From an uncultured bacterium (GTDB lineage: Bacteria > CALINM01), in the NCBI GenBank assembly GCA_938045315.1, contig CALINM010000191.1:1-15190 (forward strand): DNA of 15,190 nt, in the 5' to 3' direction. A program made the position numbers and the translations under genes. Positions 1-7,435 of this stretch are shown here, one piece after another (the stretch's first letter is position 1; every line of letters starts with the position of its first letter). The notes beneath the pieces are model-generated. The model ran no database searches and was not told the DNA's origin. It saw only the letters and a list, made by a program, of their open reading frames with translations.

Positions 1-2206
1 AGAGATAATTTACCAATTCCATAACAGCACTAATTGCTGTATTGAAATGAAACCTTTTTTGTGCATCCTCTGTTACTTTTTTAATAGTTTTATGAACAAA
101 TCTTTTGATTTCTTTAGCTTTTGCATCTTCTAAATCAGGCTCTGATTTATCTGAGGGATTTTCTATGTATTCTTGCCAGTTATAAAATAATCTCCAAAGC
201 CTTTGTATGAATCTATGGCAGCCTTCTACACCAGTTTCAGACCATTCTAAGTCTTTTTCTGGTGGAGCTGCAAATAGACAGAAAAGTCTTGTTGTGTCAG
301 CACCATATTCTTTTACGAGCATATCTGGATCTATAACATTTTTTTTGGACTTGGACATTTTTTCAACTCTACCTACTATAACTTCTTTACCACATTTTTT
401 GCATTTAGAATTGCCTGTATTATCAACTTCATCGGGAAAAAGATAACCATGTTCAGGACAACGGTAGCTTTCCATGCATACCATACCCTGTGTGAGTAAG
501 TTTGTAAAAGGTTCATCAAAGTTTAACATTCCAAGATCTCTCAAAACTTTAACATAAAATCGGGAGTATAATAAATGGAGAATAGCATGTTCGACCCCAC
601 CAATATATTGATCGACAGGAAGCCAGTATGCAACTTCTTCTTTATTAAACATACCATTATCATATTTTGGTGAGGCAAATCTTAGAAAATACCATGAAGA
701 TTCAACAAAGGTATCCATTGTGTCAGTATCTCTTTTAGCTTTGCCACCACATAATGGACAGGTTGTGTTCACAAATTCTGGTACTTCAGCAAGGGGTGAA
801 GACCCCTTTCCTGTGATGTTTACATTTTCAGGCAAAATTACGGGTAAATCATTTTCTGGCACCGGTACCATACCGCATTTTTCACAATATATTACTGGTA
901 TTGGTGCCCCCCAGTATCTTTGTCTTGATATACCCCAATCCCTTAATCTATAGTTTATTTTCTTTCGTCCAATACCCCTTTTTTCTAACTCTAAAGCAAT
1001 TTTTTCTTTTGCCTCTTCATTAAAAAGACCATTAAATTCTCCAGAGTTTATCAAATATCCACTTTCTGTATAAGCTTCTTTCATTTCATGGGGATTTAAA
1101 ATTTTGTCTTTTGGCTGGATTACAACAATAATTGGAAGATTGTATTTTTTTGCAAATTTAAAGTCCCTTTCATCATGAGCTGGCACTGCCATAACAGCAC
1201 CAGTCCCATATTCCATTAAAACAAAGTTTGCTACATAAATAGGCATTTTTGTACCTGTAAAGGGATTTATGCAATAGCTACCGGTAAAAACACCTTCTTT
1301 TTCATATTCTGCGGCCTGTCTCTGTAAAGCTGTTAAGTTTTTTGATTTTTCTAAATAGGATAATATTTCTTTTTCCTGTTTTTTACCCTTGCAGAGTTCA
1401 GGTATTATTGGATGTTCAGGGGCTAAGCTTAAAAAGGTAGCTCCAAATACTGTGTCCTGTCTTGTTGTAAATACGGTTATGTGTCCGCTACCATCTTCTA
1501 AAGGGAAGTCAATCTCACATCCAAAACTCTTTCCTATCCAATTCTTTTGCATCAAAAGTACTTTTTCTGGCCATCCTTTTAATTTTTCGCACCATTCAAG
1601 GAGTTCTTCTGTGTAATTTGTTATTTTAAAAAACCATTGCTCAAGTTCTTTAATTTCTATTTTAGTCCCACATCTCCAGCAAGAGCCACCTTCAACCTGT
1701 TCGTTTGCAAGTACCGTGTTACATTGATTGCACCAGTTTACTGGAGACTTCTTCTTATAAGCCAGGCCTTTCTCCAGCATTTTAATAAAAATTAGTTGTT
1801 CCCATTTATAGTAATCTGGTTTACATGTTGCAATCTCCCTGTCCCAGTCATAGGAGAAGCCTAATCTTATTAACTGTTTTTTCATAAAATCTATATTTTC
1901 ATATGTCCATTTAGCTGGATGTACACCCTTTTCAATTGCTGCGTTTTCTGCAGGAAGTCCAAAGGCATCCCAGCCCATAGGATGTAGTACATTATATCCT
2001 TCCATCTTTTTAATTCTTGCAACCACATCACCGATGGTATAGTTCCTCACATGTCCCATATGAATTTTTCCTGATGGATAGGGAAACATCTCCAGTACGT
2101 AGTATTTGGGTTTTGTTTTATCAACTTCTGATTTATAAATCTTTTGTTCTTCCCATTTTTTTAGCCATTTTAATTCAATTTCATGGGGGTTATACCGAAC
2201 TTCCAT
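1..2206 (-). CDS. leuS: Leucyl-tRNA synthetase, 3' end cut by window edge
   Basis: Cytoplasmic class Ia synthetase that charges tRNA-Leu with leucine. About 735 codons are present; the family is usually 800-870 residues, so only the C-terminal anticodon-binding/tail part lies beyond the left edge. The frame is open throughout. Visible landmarks are the HIGH motif as HMGH (residues 49-52), Cys-x2-Cys zinc-type pairs (for example CNQC near residue 160 and later CEKC, CPLC and CKKC), the CP1 editing domain with a threonine-rich TTRQDT near residue 247 and [15 protein letters not shown] near residue 340 (the Asp aligns with the editing Asp of the family), and KMSKS at residues 616-620. The start at 2206 is supported by a strong Shine-Dalgarno (AAAGGAGGG, 2218-2226, 11-nt spacing) and a normal N-terminus. 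It lies 87 nt after the sulfur operon on the same strand, so read-through is possible. No T-box leader signature was seen. Confidence 0.97.
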   Translation of the reverse strand, partial: MEVRYNPHEIELKWLKKWEEQKIYKSEVDKTKPKYYVLEMFPYPSGKIHMGHVRNYTIGDVVARIKKMEGYNVLHPMGWDAFGLPAENAAIEKGVHPAKWTYENIDFMKKQLIRLGFSYDWDREIATCKPDYYKWEQLIFIKMLEKGLAYKKKSPVNWCNQCNTVLANEQVEGGSCWRCGTKIEIKELEQWFFKITNYTEELLEWCEKLKGWPEKVLLMQKNWIGKSFGCEIDFPLEDGSGHITVFTTRQDTVFGATFLSLAPEHPIIPELCKGKKQEKEILSYLEKSKNLTALQRQAAEYEKEGVFTGSYCINPFTGTKMPIYVANFVLMEYGTGAVMAVPAHDERDFKFAKKYNLPIIVVIQPKDKILNPHEMKEAYTESGYLINSGEFNGLFNEEAKEKIALELEKRGIGRKKINYRLRDWGISRQRYWGAPIPVIYCEKCGMVPVPENDLPVILPENVNITGKGSSPLAEVPEFVNTTCPLCGGKAKRDTDTMDTFVESSWYFLRFASPKYDNGMFNKEEVAYWLPVDQYIGGVEHAILHLLYSRFYVKVLRDLGMLNFDEPFTNLLTQGMVCMESYRCPEHGYLFPDEVDNTGNSKCKKCGKEVIVGRVEKMSKSKKNVIDPDMLVKEYGADTTRLFCLFAAPPEKDLEWSETGVEGCHRFIQRLWRLFYNWQEYIENPSDKSEPDLEDAKAKEIKRFVHKTIKKVTEDAQKRFHFNTAISAVMELVNYL

Positions 2207-2243
2207 AATTAAAGTATCCCTCCTTTAACGAGAATAGAATATT

Positions 2244-2272
2244 CTTTTAACACAAAGAGTTATAATTCTCAA
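2244..2272 (-). promoter_or_regulatory. Weak candidate sigma-70 promoter for leuS
   Basis: On the minus strand TTGAGA (2267-2272) and TAAAAG (2244-2249) are separated by 17 nt, placing a start about 15 nt before the leuS Shine-Dalgarno. The -10 is poor (4 of 6). A 6-bp inverted repeat, GAGAAT/ATTCTC (2230-2235 and 2265-2270), flanks this stretch but has no T-run, so it is not a clear terminator of the upstream operon. leuS could instead be transcribed by read-through. Confidence 0.3.
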
Positions 2273-2293
2273 GGAATTTTGTTACAGGGTAAA

Positions 2294-2692
2294 TTAATCT
2301 TCAATTAATATCTTTTCTAATGTTACACTTTTTCCAATGATCTTGAAGGCTTTAACATCGGGGATTTTATTCATAAAGGATACGATAATATAAAACACAT
2401 CATCATAAAAAGCCATATTTATATCTTTTGCCGAAGGCCGTGCTGGTGTTTTAGGATGACTGTGAAATATGGCTAACATTTTCATGTTGTTTTCTCGGAT
2501 ATCTTTCATTACTCTTATCTGCTCATGGGGATCCATAAGATAACTTTCCGGGCTTTCTTCAACATTTCTCATTTTATATATTTTTTTTACTAAATTGTTT
2601 ATGCCTGCGAGGATCCCACAGGCTTCATTTGGTAATTTAGAATTGGTATATGAAATTATTTCATCATAAATAGTTTTCGGAATTCTAATCAT
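2294..2692 (-). CDS. JAMM/MPN+ metalloprotease, Mec/HcyD-like
   Basis: Zinc-dependent isopeptidase/peptidase of the small bacterial JAMM family (Mec of Mycobacterium, HcyD of Wolinella, QbsD of Pseudomonas). Members cut at the C-terminal Gly-Gly of ubiquitin-fold sulfur carriers, either releasing the amino acid just made or trimming the pro-carrier. The 132 residues are essentially one JAMM core. The full motif is present: Glu23 (in NEACG), then His77-Ser-His79-Pro, six residues, Ser87, two residues, Asp90. It is soluble, with no signal peptide. It is the last gene of the sulfur operon, 9 nt after the moeB-like gene, with an AGGA ribosome site overlapping the end of that gene. Inference: it probably both removes the SPII tail of the carrier encoded at 3519-3737 and liberates cysteine from the loaded carrier. 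Its family is clear; its exact substrate is inferred from neighbours. Confidence 0.9.
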   Translation of the reverse strand: MIRIPKTIYDEIISYTNSKLPNEACGILAGINNLVKKIYKMRNVEESPESYLMDPHEQIRVMKDIRENNMKMLAIFHSHPKTPARPSAKDINMAFYDDVFYIIVSFMNKIPDVKAFKIIGKSVTLEKILIED

Positions 2693-2701
2693 TTTTGCGT
2701 C

Positions 2702-3505
2702 CTAATTTTTTAAATCACAAATTTCAGTTTCATAATCAATGAGATCTTTTATTTTAGGATTTTCACCACATAAAGGGCAGTTTTTATTTTTTTTAAAGTT
2801 AATTGTTCTAAACTCTATATTAAGCAAATCAACAAAGAGTAGTTTATTTGTCAATAACTGTCCAGCGGAAAGAATATACTTAATAGCCTCAGAGGCTTGT
2901 ATAACTCCAAGTAGTCCAGCCATAACACCAATAATTCCAGCTTCGCTACATGTGGGGACCACACCCTTTGGTGGTGGAGAATCGAAGATACATCTATAGC
3001 AAGCATTTTCAGGTAAATAAGTAAACGTTTGTCCCTGAAACCTAAGTATACCACCATGAGAAAAAGGCTTTTTCTCAAAAAAACAGGCATCGTTAATCAA
3101 AAATTTAGCAGGAAAGTTGTCGGTACCATCAATAATAAAATCGAACTCACGAACTATTTCCCTTATATTTGATGCATTAACCTTTGTATTGTAAGTTATT
3201 ACCCTTACGTGGGGATTGATTTTTGCTATTTTCTCTTTAGCTGAGTATATTTTTTCTTTGTTCACATCTTCGGTGAAATGTATTATTTGCCTTTGTAGAT
3301 TTGTTATATCTACTTTATCTCCGTCAACAATACCTATGGTACCTACACCTGCAGAGGCTAAGTAAAGCAGAGCAGGGGAACCCAGACCTCCAGCACCTAT
3401 CACTAAAACTTTAGAATTAAGAAGCTTTTCCTGTCCTTTGCCTCCCACTTCTTTAAGGATAATTTGTCTTGAATATCTTTCGATCTGTTCGTTTGTTAAT
3501 CTCAT
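2702..3505 (-). CDS. moeB: MoeB/ThiF-type sulfur-carrier adenylyltransferase
   Basis: E1-like enzyme that uses ATP to adenylate the C-terminal glycine of a ubiquitin-fold sulfur carrier, preparing it for thiocarboxylate formation. The 267 residues match MoeB/ThiF length. Seen: the Rossmann nucleotide loop GAGGLGSP (37-44), Asp61, DxxNLQRQ (66-72), DGTDN (126-130), structural zinc cysteines Cys169/Cys172 and Cys243/Cys246, and Cys186 in the VPTCSEAG loop, equivalent to the conserved Cys of MoeB/ThiF. There is no C-terminal rhodanese domain, unlike mycobacterial MoeZ, so the sulfur must come from another protein or from sulfide. AAAGGAG (3512-3518) supports the start, 13 nt after the carrier gene. 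Because that carrier gene is adjacent, its partner is probably that protein rather than MoaD; the moeB symbol denotes family, not proven molybdopterin function. Confidence 0.9.
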   Translation of the reverse strand: MRLTNEQIERYSRQIILKEVGGKGQEKLLNSKVLVIGAGGLGSPALLYLASAGVGTIGIVDGDKVDITNLQRQIIHFTEDVNKEKIYSAKEKIAKINPHVRVITYNTKVNASNIREIVREFDFIIDGTDNFPAKFLINDACFFEKKPFSHGGILRFQGQTFTYLPENACYRCIFDSPPPKGVVPTCSEAGIIGVMAGLLGVIQASEAIKYILSAGQLLTNKLLFVDLLNIEFRTINFKKNKNCPLCGENPKIKDLIDYETEICDLKN

Positions 3506-3518
3506 ATTTTTTCTCCTT

Positions 3519-3737
3519 TTAAATTATTGGACTTCCGCCGCCCATGTAATAAATAAATTCAATAGAGTCATTGTCTTTAACATAGGTAGTTTTAAATTTT
3601 TCTCTCTCTAAAATTGTGCCATTTAGTTCCACAGTTACCATCTCTGGCATTTTTACTTTTTTTAATTTCAGCAATTCTTCAATTGTTAAGCTTTCCTTTT
3701 CGAAAGATTCAATTTTTCCATTAACAGTGAGTTTCAT
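3519..3737 (-). CDS. ThiS/CysO-like sulfur carrier with C-terminal tail
   Basis: Small beta-grasp (ubiquitin-fold) protein of 72 residues, typical for ThiS/MoaD/CysO. It has the ThiS pattern of an N-terminal strand (MKLTVNG), a central helix (LTIEELL, 17-23), [11 protein letters not shown] (36-46), DNDSIEF (55-61) and a glycine-rich end. The functional Gly-Gly is normally the very C-terminus, but here GGG (66-68) is followed by SPII and then the stop. The carrier must therefore be cut before it can be adenylated and carry a thiocarboxylate, as reported for HcyS and QbsE. The start codon overlaps the stop of the cysteine synthase gene (ATGA, 3734-3737), indicating translational coupling. Neighbours (synthase before; E1 and JAMM protease after) point to a sulfur donor for cysteine synthesis. 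A thiamine role is less likely because no thiG or other thi gene is nearby. Confidence 0.88.
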   Translation of the reverse strand: MKLTVNGKIESFEKESLTIEELLKLKKVKMPEMVTVELNGTILEREKFKTTYVKDNDSIEFIYYMGGGSPII

Positions 3738-4672
3738 AATTTTTCCTCCTCTTCAAAAATTTCAAACATACTTAAATATCTATCACCCCTATCGGGGAGA
3801 ATTACTACTATAATCTTATCTTTGTTTTCCTGTCTTTGAGCTACCTTTAATCCCGCATAAAGTGCAGCTCCTGAAGATATTCCACATAGAAGGCCTTCTT
3901 CCTTTGCTAATCTTTTAGTGGTAATATATGCATCCTCATCGCTTACTGTTATAATTTCATCAATTAAACTTCTATCAAGAATTTTAGGGATAAATCCCGC
4001 ACCTATGCCCTGAATCTTATGGGCACCAATTTTACCTGATGTTAAAACAGGTGATCCTCTCGGTTCCACACCTATAGCAACGAAGTCTTTTTTGAGAGTT
4101 TTTAATACTTTTGAAATACCAGTTATTGTTCCTCCTGTACCTATGCCTGCGACTAAAATGTCAATTTTCCCATCTGTATCATACCATATCTCTTTTGCTG
4201 TTGTTTCCATATGAGCTTTTACATTGGCTTGATTTTCAAATTGGTGGAGTATAATAGCTTTTTTGTAAGATTCTTTCAGTTCATATGCTTTTTCAATAGC
4301 CCCTTTCATTCCCTTATGGGCAGGAGTAAGTATTGTTGTTGCGCCGAATGATTGAAGAAGTTTTCTCCTCTCTATGCTCATTGTTTCTGGCATTGTTAAT
4401 ATAAGTTTGTAGCCCTTATAGGCGCAAATCATTGCAAGTGCTATTCCAGTATTCCCACTCGTTGGTTCGATTATTATTGTGTCGCTATCTATCAACCCTT
4501 TACTTTCGGCATCAAGAATCATATAAAGTCCAGCTCTATCCTTTACTGAACCGCCAGGGTTTTGTGACTCCAGTTTTCCATAAATTGTTGAATGAAGTCC
4601 AGCTGCTATCTTTTCTAATTTAACTAACGGGGTTTTACCTATTAAATCTAAGATGCTTTTGTAAACGTTCAT
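3734..4672 (-). CDS. cysK: PLP-dependent cysteine synthase (CysK/CysM family)
   Basis: Fold-type II PLP enzyme replacing the acetyl or phosphate group of an activated serine with sulfur to make cysteine. The length of 312 residues is normal. Seen: the PLP lysine Lys44 in NPGGSVKDR (38-46), substrate loop TSGNTG (71-76), phosphate-binding GIGTGGT (176-182), [10 protein letters not shown] (218-227) and GISSGAA (264-270). By these motifs it looks closer to CysK (O-acetylserine sulfhydrylase A type) than to Mycobacterium CysM, despite its position next to a sulfur-carrier gene. Whether it uses sulfide or the carrier thiocarboxylate, and O-acetylserine or O-phosphoserine, cannot be settled from the motifs. 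It begins 7 nt after cysH, with a GAGG site over the cysH stop, and overlaps the carrier gene by 4 nt. Confidence 0.92.
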   Translation of the reverse strand: MNVYKSILDLIGKTPLVKLEKIAAGLHSTIYGKLESQNPGGSVKDRAGLYMILDAESKGLIDSDTIIIEPTSGNTGIALAMICAYKGYKLILTMPETMSIERRKLLQSFGATTILTPAHKGMKGAIEKAYELKESYKKAIILHQFENQANVKAHMETTAKEIWYDTDGKIDILVAGIGTGGTITGISKVLKTLKKDFVAIGVEPRGSPVLTSGKIGAHKIQGIGAGFIPKILDRSLIDEIITVSDEDAYITTKRLAKEEGLLCGISSGAALYAGLKVAQRQENKDKIIVVILPDRGDRYLSMFEIFEEEEKL

Positions 4673-4679
4673 AAAATCC

Positions 4680-5366
4680 TCATTTTATTTCAAGATGAAG
4701 CCCACATTCCTTTTTACAAAGACCTTTCCACCTGCCAGATCTCTCATCATAAAAATCCGGAAGTTCTGTGCATGGCTCGCAACCAATACTTGTATATCCC
4801 TTTTCATATAAAGGGTGAAAAGGGATATTGTTGTCTTTCATATAGTTATAAACATCTTTTGATGTCCAGTTTAAAAGGGGATAAATTTTTACCAAGCCTG
4901 AATCAAGTATTTCGATTCTGTTTAATGTTCTTCTAAAATCTGTTTGTTCTTTTCTTATTCCCGATATCCAGGCTCTTATATCTTTCTTTCTAATGTAATC
5001 GTAAAAAGGCTTTACTTTTCTCTCTCTACAGCAGAAATCTGGATCTTTTTTGAAGATATCATACCCGAATTTTTTTAAAAAAATTTCTTTATTTTCAGAA
5101 GCTTTTACTTCAACAAAATTTGCATTTTTATAAAAATTTTTAAGTATTTCTATGTATTCTAATGTCTCCTTAAAAAAGAATCCTGTGTTAACATAAACAA
5201 TTTCAATTGGAAGGTTCAATTTACAAATAAGGTCAATTATTACCCCTGATGTAATACCAAAAGATGTAGAAGAAATAATTTTGGGTTTAAAAAGATGATA
5301 GGATTTCTCGATTAATCCTTTAGCATCTAAGGTTTCAGATAATCTAAGTAATTCATTAATATTCAT
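4680..5366 (-). CDS. cysH: Assimilatory APS reductase (iron-sulfur CysH)
   Basis: Reduces adenylylsulfate to sulfite and AMP with thioredoxin-type reductant, in the cytoplasm. The 228 residues form an adenine-nucleotide alpha-hydrolase domain: SSTSFG (32-37) is the nucleotide loop region and [13 protein letters not shown] (59-71) is typical of the family. The paired Cys112-Cys113 together with Cys196-x2-Cys199 are the [4Fe-4S] ligands that mark APS-using reductases and are absent from classical PAPS reductases. The catalytic cysteine is Cys221 in KECGLH. An additional cysteine, Cys217, sits four residues before it. The gene starts 3 nt after the permease gene and 7 nt before the cysteine synthase gene. 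ATP sulfurylase and sulfite reductase, needed on either side of this step, are not in the window. Confidence 0.93.
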   Translation of the reverse strand: MNINELLRLSETLDAKGLIEKSYHLFKPKIISSTSFGITSGVIIDLICKLNLPIEIVYVNTGFFFKETLEYIEILKNFYKNANFVEVKASENKEIFLKKFGYDIFKKDPDFCCRERKVKPFYDYIRKKDIRAWISGIRKEQTDFRRTLNRIEILDSGLVKIYPLLNWTSKDVYNYMKDNNIPFHPLYEKGYTSIGCEPCTELPDFYDERSGRWKGLCKKECGLHLEIK

Positions 5367-5369
5367 ATT

Positions 5370-6782
5370 TTATAACCTCACCCAGATGAATTTAATTGCT
5401 ATGAAAAGGAAAAGAATTGAAAGGATATTCAACAATAAACCTGCTTTAATGCTGTCTTTAATACTGTAAAAACCAGAACTAAAACATATAAGATGGGAAG
5501 GAGTACCCACAGGCAGCATGAAAGAGAGTCCAGACATAAGAGCAATAGTTGCAGTTAATATTTTTAAATCTGTTTCCAGATTTATGCCAGACTTTAAGAT
5601 AATGGGTAAGAGCAACGCAACGACTGTTGCATTTGAGATAAACTCGGTAATAAATATGGCAATGCTTCCAACAATAATAGCATAAATAATTACGTCTGTT
5701 TTTATGATGCTAAATCTGTTAATTAAAAATGTTCCAGCATCGGTCTGGGCAAAAACAGTACCCAGGGTTATAGCACCACCGTACATGAAAAAGGCTGACC
5801 AATTAATGTTTTTTTCCACATCACTCCATTCTATGATCCTGAAGATAAAGAATAACACAGCTGAAATTATAGAAACACCGGCAAGTCCTATGCCTTTATG
5901 TCCCATGAAAATCCATCCAATGATAGTAATTAAGATAATCAAAAGAACGATTAGTTCAGTAAAAGTGAAAGGCGGCAATGTTTCTAGTTCCCGTTTAATT
6001 TTTTTTGTTACAATTTCAATATCAATCTGTTCTGGCATAAAAATATTGGAAATAATAATAAAACCTGCAATGGATATGGGAATTACAAGGGGTAATGAAT
6101 ATTTTAGCCAGTCGATAAAGCTTATTTTAATACCCCATATTTCTTCAAGAAGCCCCACTGCCAAAGCATTTCTTGCTCCGCCAAGGAAAGTAGCTATACC
6201 ACCTATTATTGTGCCGTATGCAAGGGATAAAAATAAAAGTTTACCGTAGTTTGATTTCTTTTTTTCTAATTTAAGTTCTCCCGTTATGCTCATAACGATG
6301 GGAAATAAAAAAACCGCTACAGCATGTTCAGGCATGAAAAATGACATCATAAGTCCAGTAATATAAATAAGAAATGCAAGTTTTTTTGGATCCCTGGTTG
6401 ATTTTGACAGGATTATTAAGGTAATTCTTTTTGAAAGTCCTGATTTTTCTGTAGCACTGGATATGATAAATGCTGAGAGTATAAAAAATAAAGGTTCATT
6501 ACCAAAAAGTGAAAAAGTTTTTTTCGCGGGTAATATAGATAAAGCTGGTATTAGTACTAAAACCAAAAGGCTTGTAATTGCTGTGGGTATTAAATTTGTG
6601 GTCCATAAAATAGCAGTTAACAAAAATACTAAAATTATTCTATATCCTTCTTTACTTAAGTTATTAACCTCAAAATTAAGAAGGAATATAAAAAGCGAAA
6701 ATAGGGCAATGAGAAAGAAAAATTTGTAATATCTTAATAATAAGAGCCAGAATAAGGGTCTTTTATCAATTTTTATACTCAT
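5370..6782 (-). CDS. DASS/SLC13-family anion permease, likely sulfate
   Basis: Inner-membrane transporter of the divalent anion:Na+ symporter family; the substrate is inferred as sulfate because the gene directly precedes APS reductase. The 470 residues contain about a dozen hydrophobic segments. Family landmarks in the second half are ELVPK-free and clear: FISNATVVALLLPI (381-394, the SNT-type hairpin) and FMLPVGTPSH (421-430). In the first half the equivalent hairpin reads FFMPEHAVAVFLFPI (148-162), with PEH where many members have SNT, followed by GGIATFLGGARNALAVG (194-210). These first-half changes affect the region that binds one sodium ion in characterised members, so ion coupling may differ. 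The start is 2 nt after the preceding stop, with an AGGA site. Other possible substrates are dicarboxylates, molybdate or thiosulfate. Confidence 0.85.
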   Translation of the reverse strand: MSIKIDKRPLFWLLLLRYYKFFFLIALFSLFIFLLNFEVNNLSKEGYRIILVFLLTAILWTTNLIPTAITSLLVLVLIPALSILPAKKTFSLFGNEPLFFILSAFIISSATEKSGLSKRITLIILSKSTRDPKKLAFLIYITGLMMSFFMPEHAVAVFLFPIVMSITGELKLEKKKSNYGKLLFLSLAYGTIIGGIATFLGGARNALAVGLLEEIWGIKISFIDWLKYSLPLVIPISIAGFIIISNIFMPEQIDIEIVTKKIKRELETLPPFTFTELIVLLIILITIIGWIFMGHKGIGLAGVSIISAVLFFIFRIIEWSDVEKNINWSAFFMYGGAITLGTVFAQTDAGTFLINRFSIIKTDVIIYAIIVGSIAIFITEFISNATVVALLLPIILKSGINLETDLKILTATIALMSGLSFMLPVGTPSHLICFSSGFYSIKDSIKAGLLLNILSILFLFIAIKFIWVRL

Positions 6783-6784
6783 TG

Positions 6785-7312
6785 TTAAAGTCCTGATGCG
6801 TTGTATGAGTCATAAACTTCTTTTATACGTAATTTTCGCCGTAAGTTCGTAATATCAATCCAGATTTTTCGCTTAATTGGTTCAAAAATAGAGTCTTCTA
6901 ATAAAAAAGGCATTTTTTTTATTAAGTTTTTATTGCTCAGTATGCTATCTTCATTATTCTTTAGTACAATTGTATCTGCAGGTAGTACTGATATTATCTC
7001 TTTAAAAAGTTCTTTGTTTTCTGAAATAGAATTATTAAATGCAAAAATATCGATGCCAGCTGCATAAAGAATTTTAAGTCTCTCTGTGCTATCCACATAA
7101 TTGGGTTCTAAAATTATAGATATTGATTTTTGCTTAATTTTGGAGATTAAATTTAATAAGCCGTGCTTTGTTAAAGAATCATTATATATGATATGCACAT
7201 ACCTGTGAATTTTGTAGTTAAAAAAAGATAGGAAATGTTCAAGAAGTTCGTCCAGATTTGTATTACTGTCTATGTTGAAAACAACACCTCTTTCCATTAC
7301 CTTATCTTCCAT
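6785..7312 (-). CDS. Uncharacterised protein, first gene of sulfur operon
   Basis: I do not recognise this 175-residue protein. It is soluble, with no signal peptide or membrane segment, and has no cysteine at all. The stretch TERLKILYAAGIDIFAFN (76-93) resembles a strand-helix unit of TIM-barrel enzymes, particularly the second half of radical SAM domains, but the CxxxCxxC cluster motif is absent; this likeness is inference only. A basic C-terminal section (KRKIWIDITNLRRKLRIKEV, about 147-166) follows. It is real by context: it is served by a near-consensus promoter, ends 2 nt before the permease start, and leads an otherwise coherent cysteine operon. The start is uncertain: ATG 7312 has no clear ribosome site, while the ATG at 7297 (residue 6) has GGAAG 8 nt upstream. 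Confidence 0.75.
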   Translation of the reverse strand: MEDKVMERGVVFNIDSNTNLDELLEHFLSFFNYKIHRYVHIIYNDSLTKHGLLNLISKIKQKSISIILEPNYVDSTERLKILYAAGIDIFAFNNSISENKELFKEIISVLPADTIVLKNNEDSILSNKNLIKKMPFLLEDSIFEPIKRKIWIDITNLRRKLRIKEVYDSYNASGL

Positions 7313-7337
7313 TTTTTTCTATTATTTTAGTAGTAAT

Positions 7338-7365
7338 TTTATAATTTATTTATTTTTTATGTCAA
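7338..7365 (-). promoter_or_regulatory. Near-consensus sigma-70 promoter of the sulfur operon
   Basis: On the minus strand a perfect TTGACA (7360-7365) is followed after 16 nt by TATAAA (7338-7343). The predicted start near 7331 gives a short leader of about 18 nt to ATG 7312, or about 33 nt to ATG 7297. There is no room for a riboswitch after this start. The rest of the divergent intergenic region (7313-7435) is extremely AT-rich. No clear operator palindrome was seen overlapping the promoter. Confidence 0.75.
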
Positions 7366-7400
7366 GATTTTTTTAAAAATTCTTTACTAATTTTATAAAT

Positions 7401-7429
7401 TTGGTATTAGTTATGATTTCTGATAAAAT
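7401..7429 (+). promoter_or_regulatory. Extended -10 promoter immediately before amidohydrolase
   Basis: TTGGTA (7401-7406), 17 nt, then TAAAAT (7424-7429) preceded by TG at -15/-14 (TGATAAAAT), an extended -10. Only six bases separate the -10 from the ATG at 7436, so the predicted transcription start coincides with the start codon. No Shine-Dalgarno precedes the gene. Confidence 0.6.
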
Positions 7430-7435
7430 TACTGT

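Noticed and set aside
2230-2270. Inverted repeat GAGAAT/ATTCTC as operon terminator or T-box for leuS
   Set aside because: Only 6 bp with a 29-nt loop, no T-run, and no T-box core sequence; it is more likely chance around a weak promoter.
3519-3737. Assignment of the small carrier as ThiS of thiamine synthesis
   Set aside because: No thiG, thiH or other thiamine gene is nearby; context is cysteine synthesis and the C-terminal tail plus JAMM gene match the CysO/HcyS systems.
5704-6249. Long plus-strand open frame opposite the permease
   Set aside because: Antisense of a strongly conserved transporter frame; the translation shows no domain and there is no credible ribosome site.
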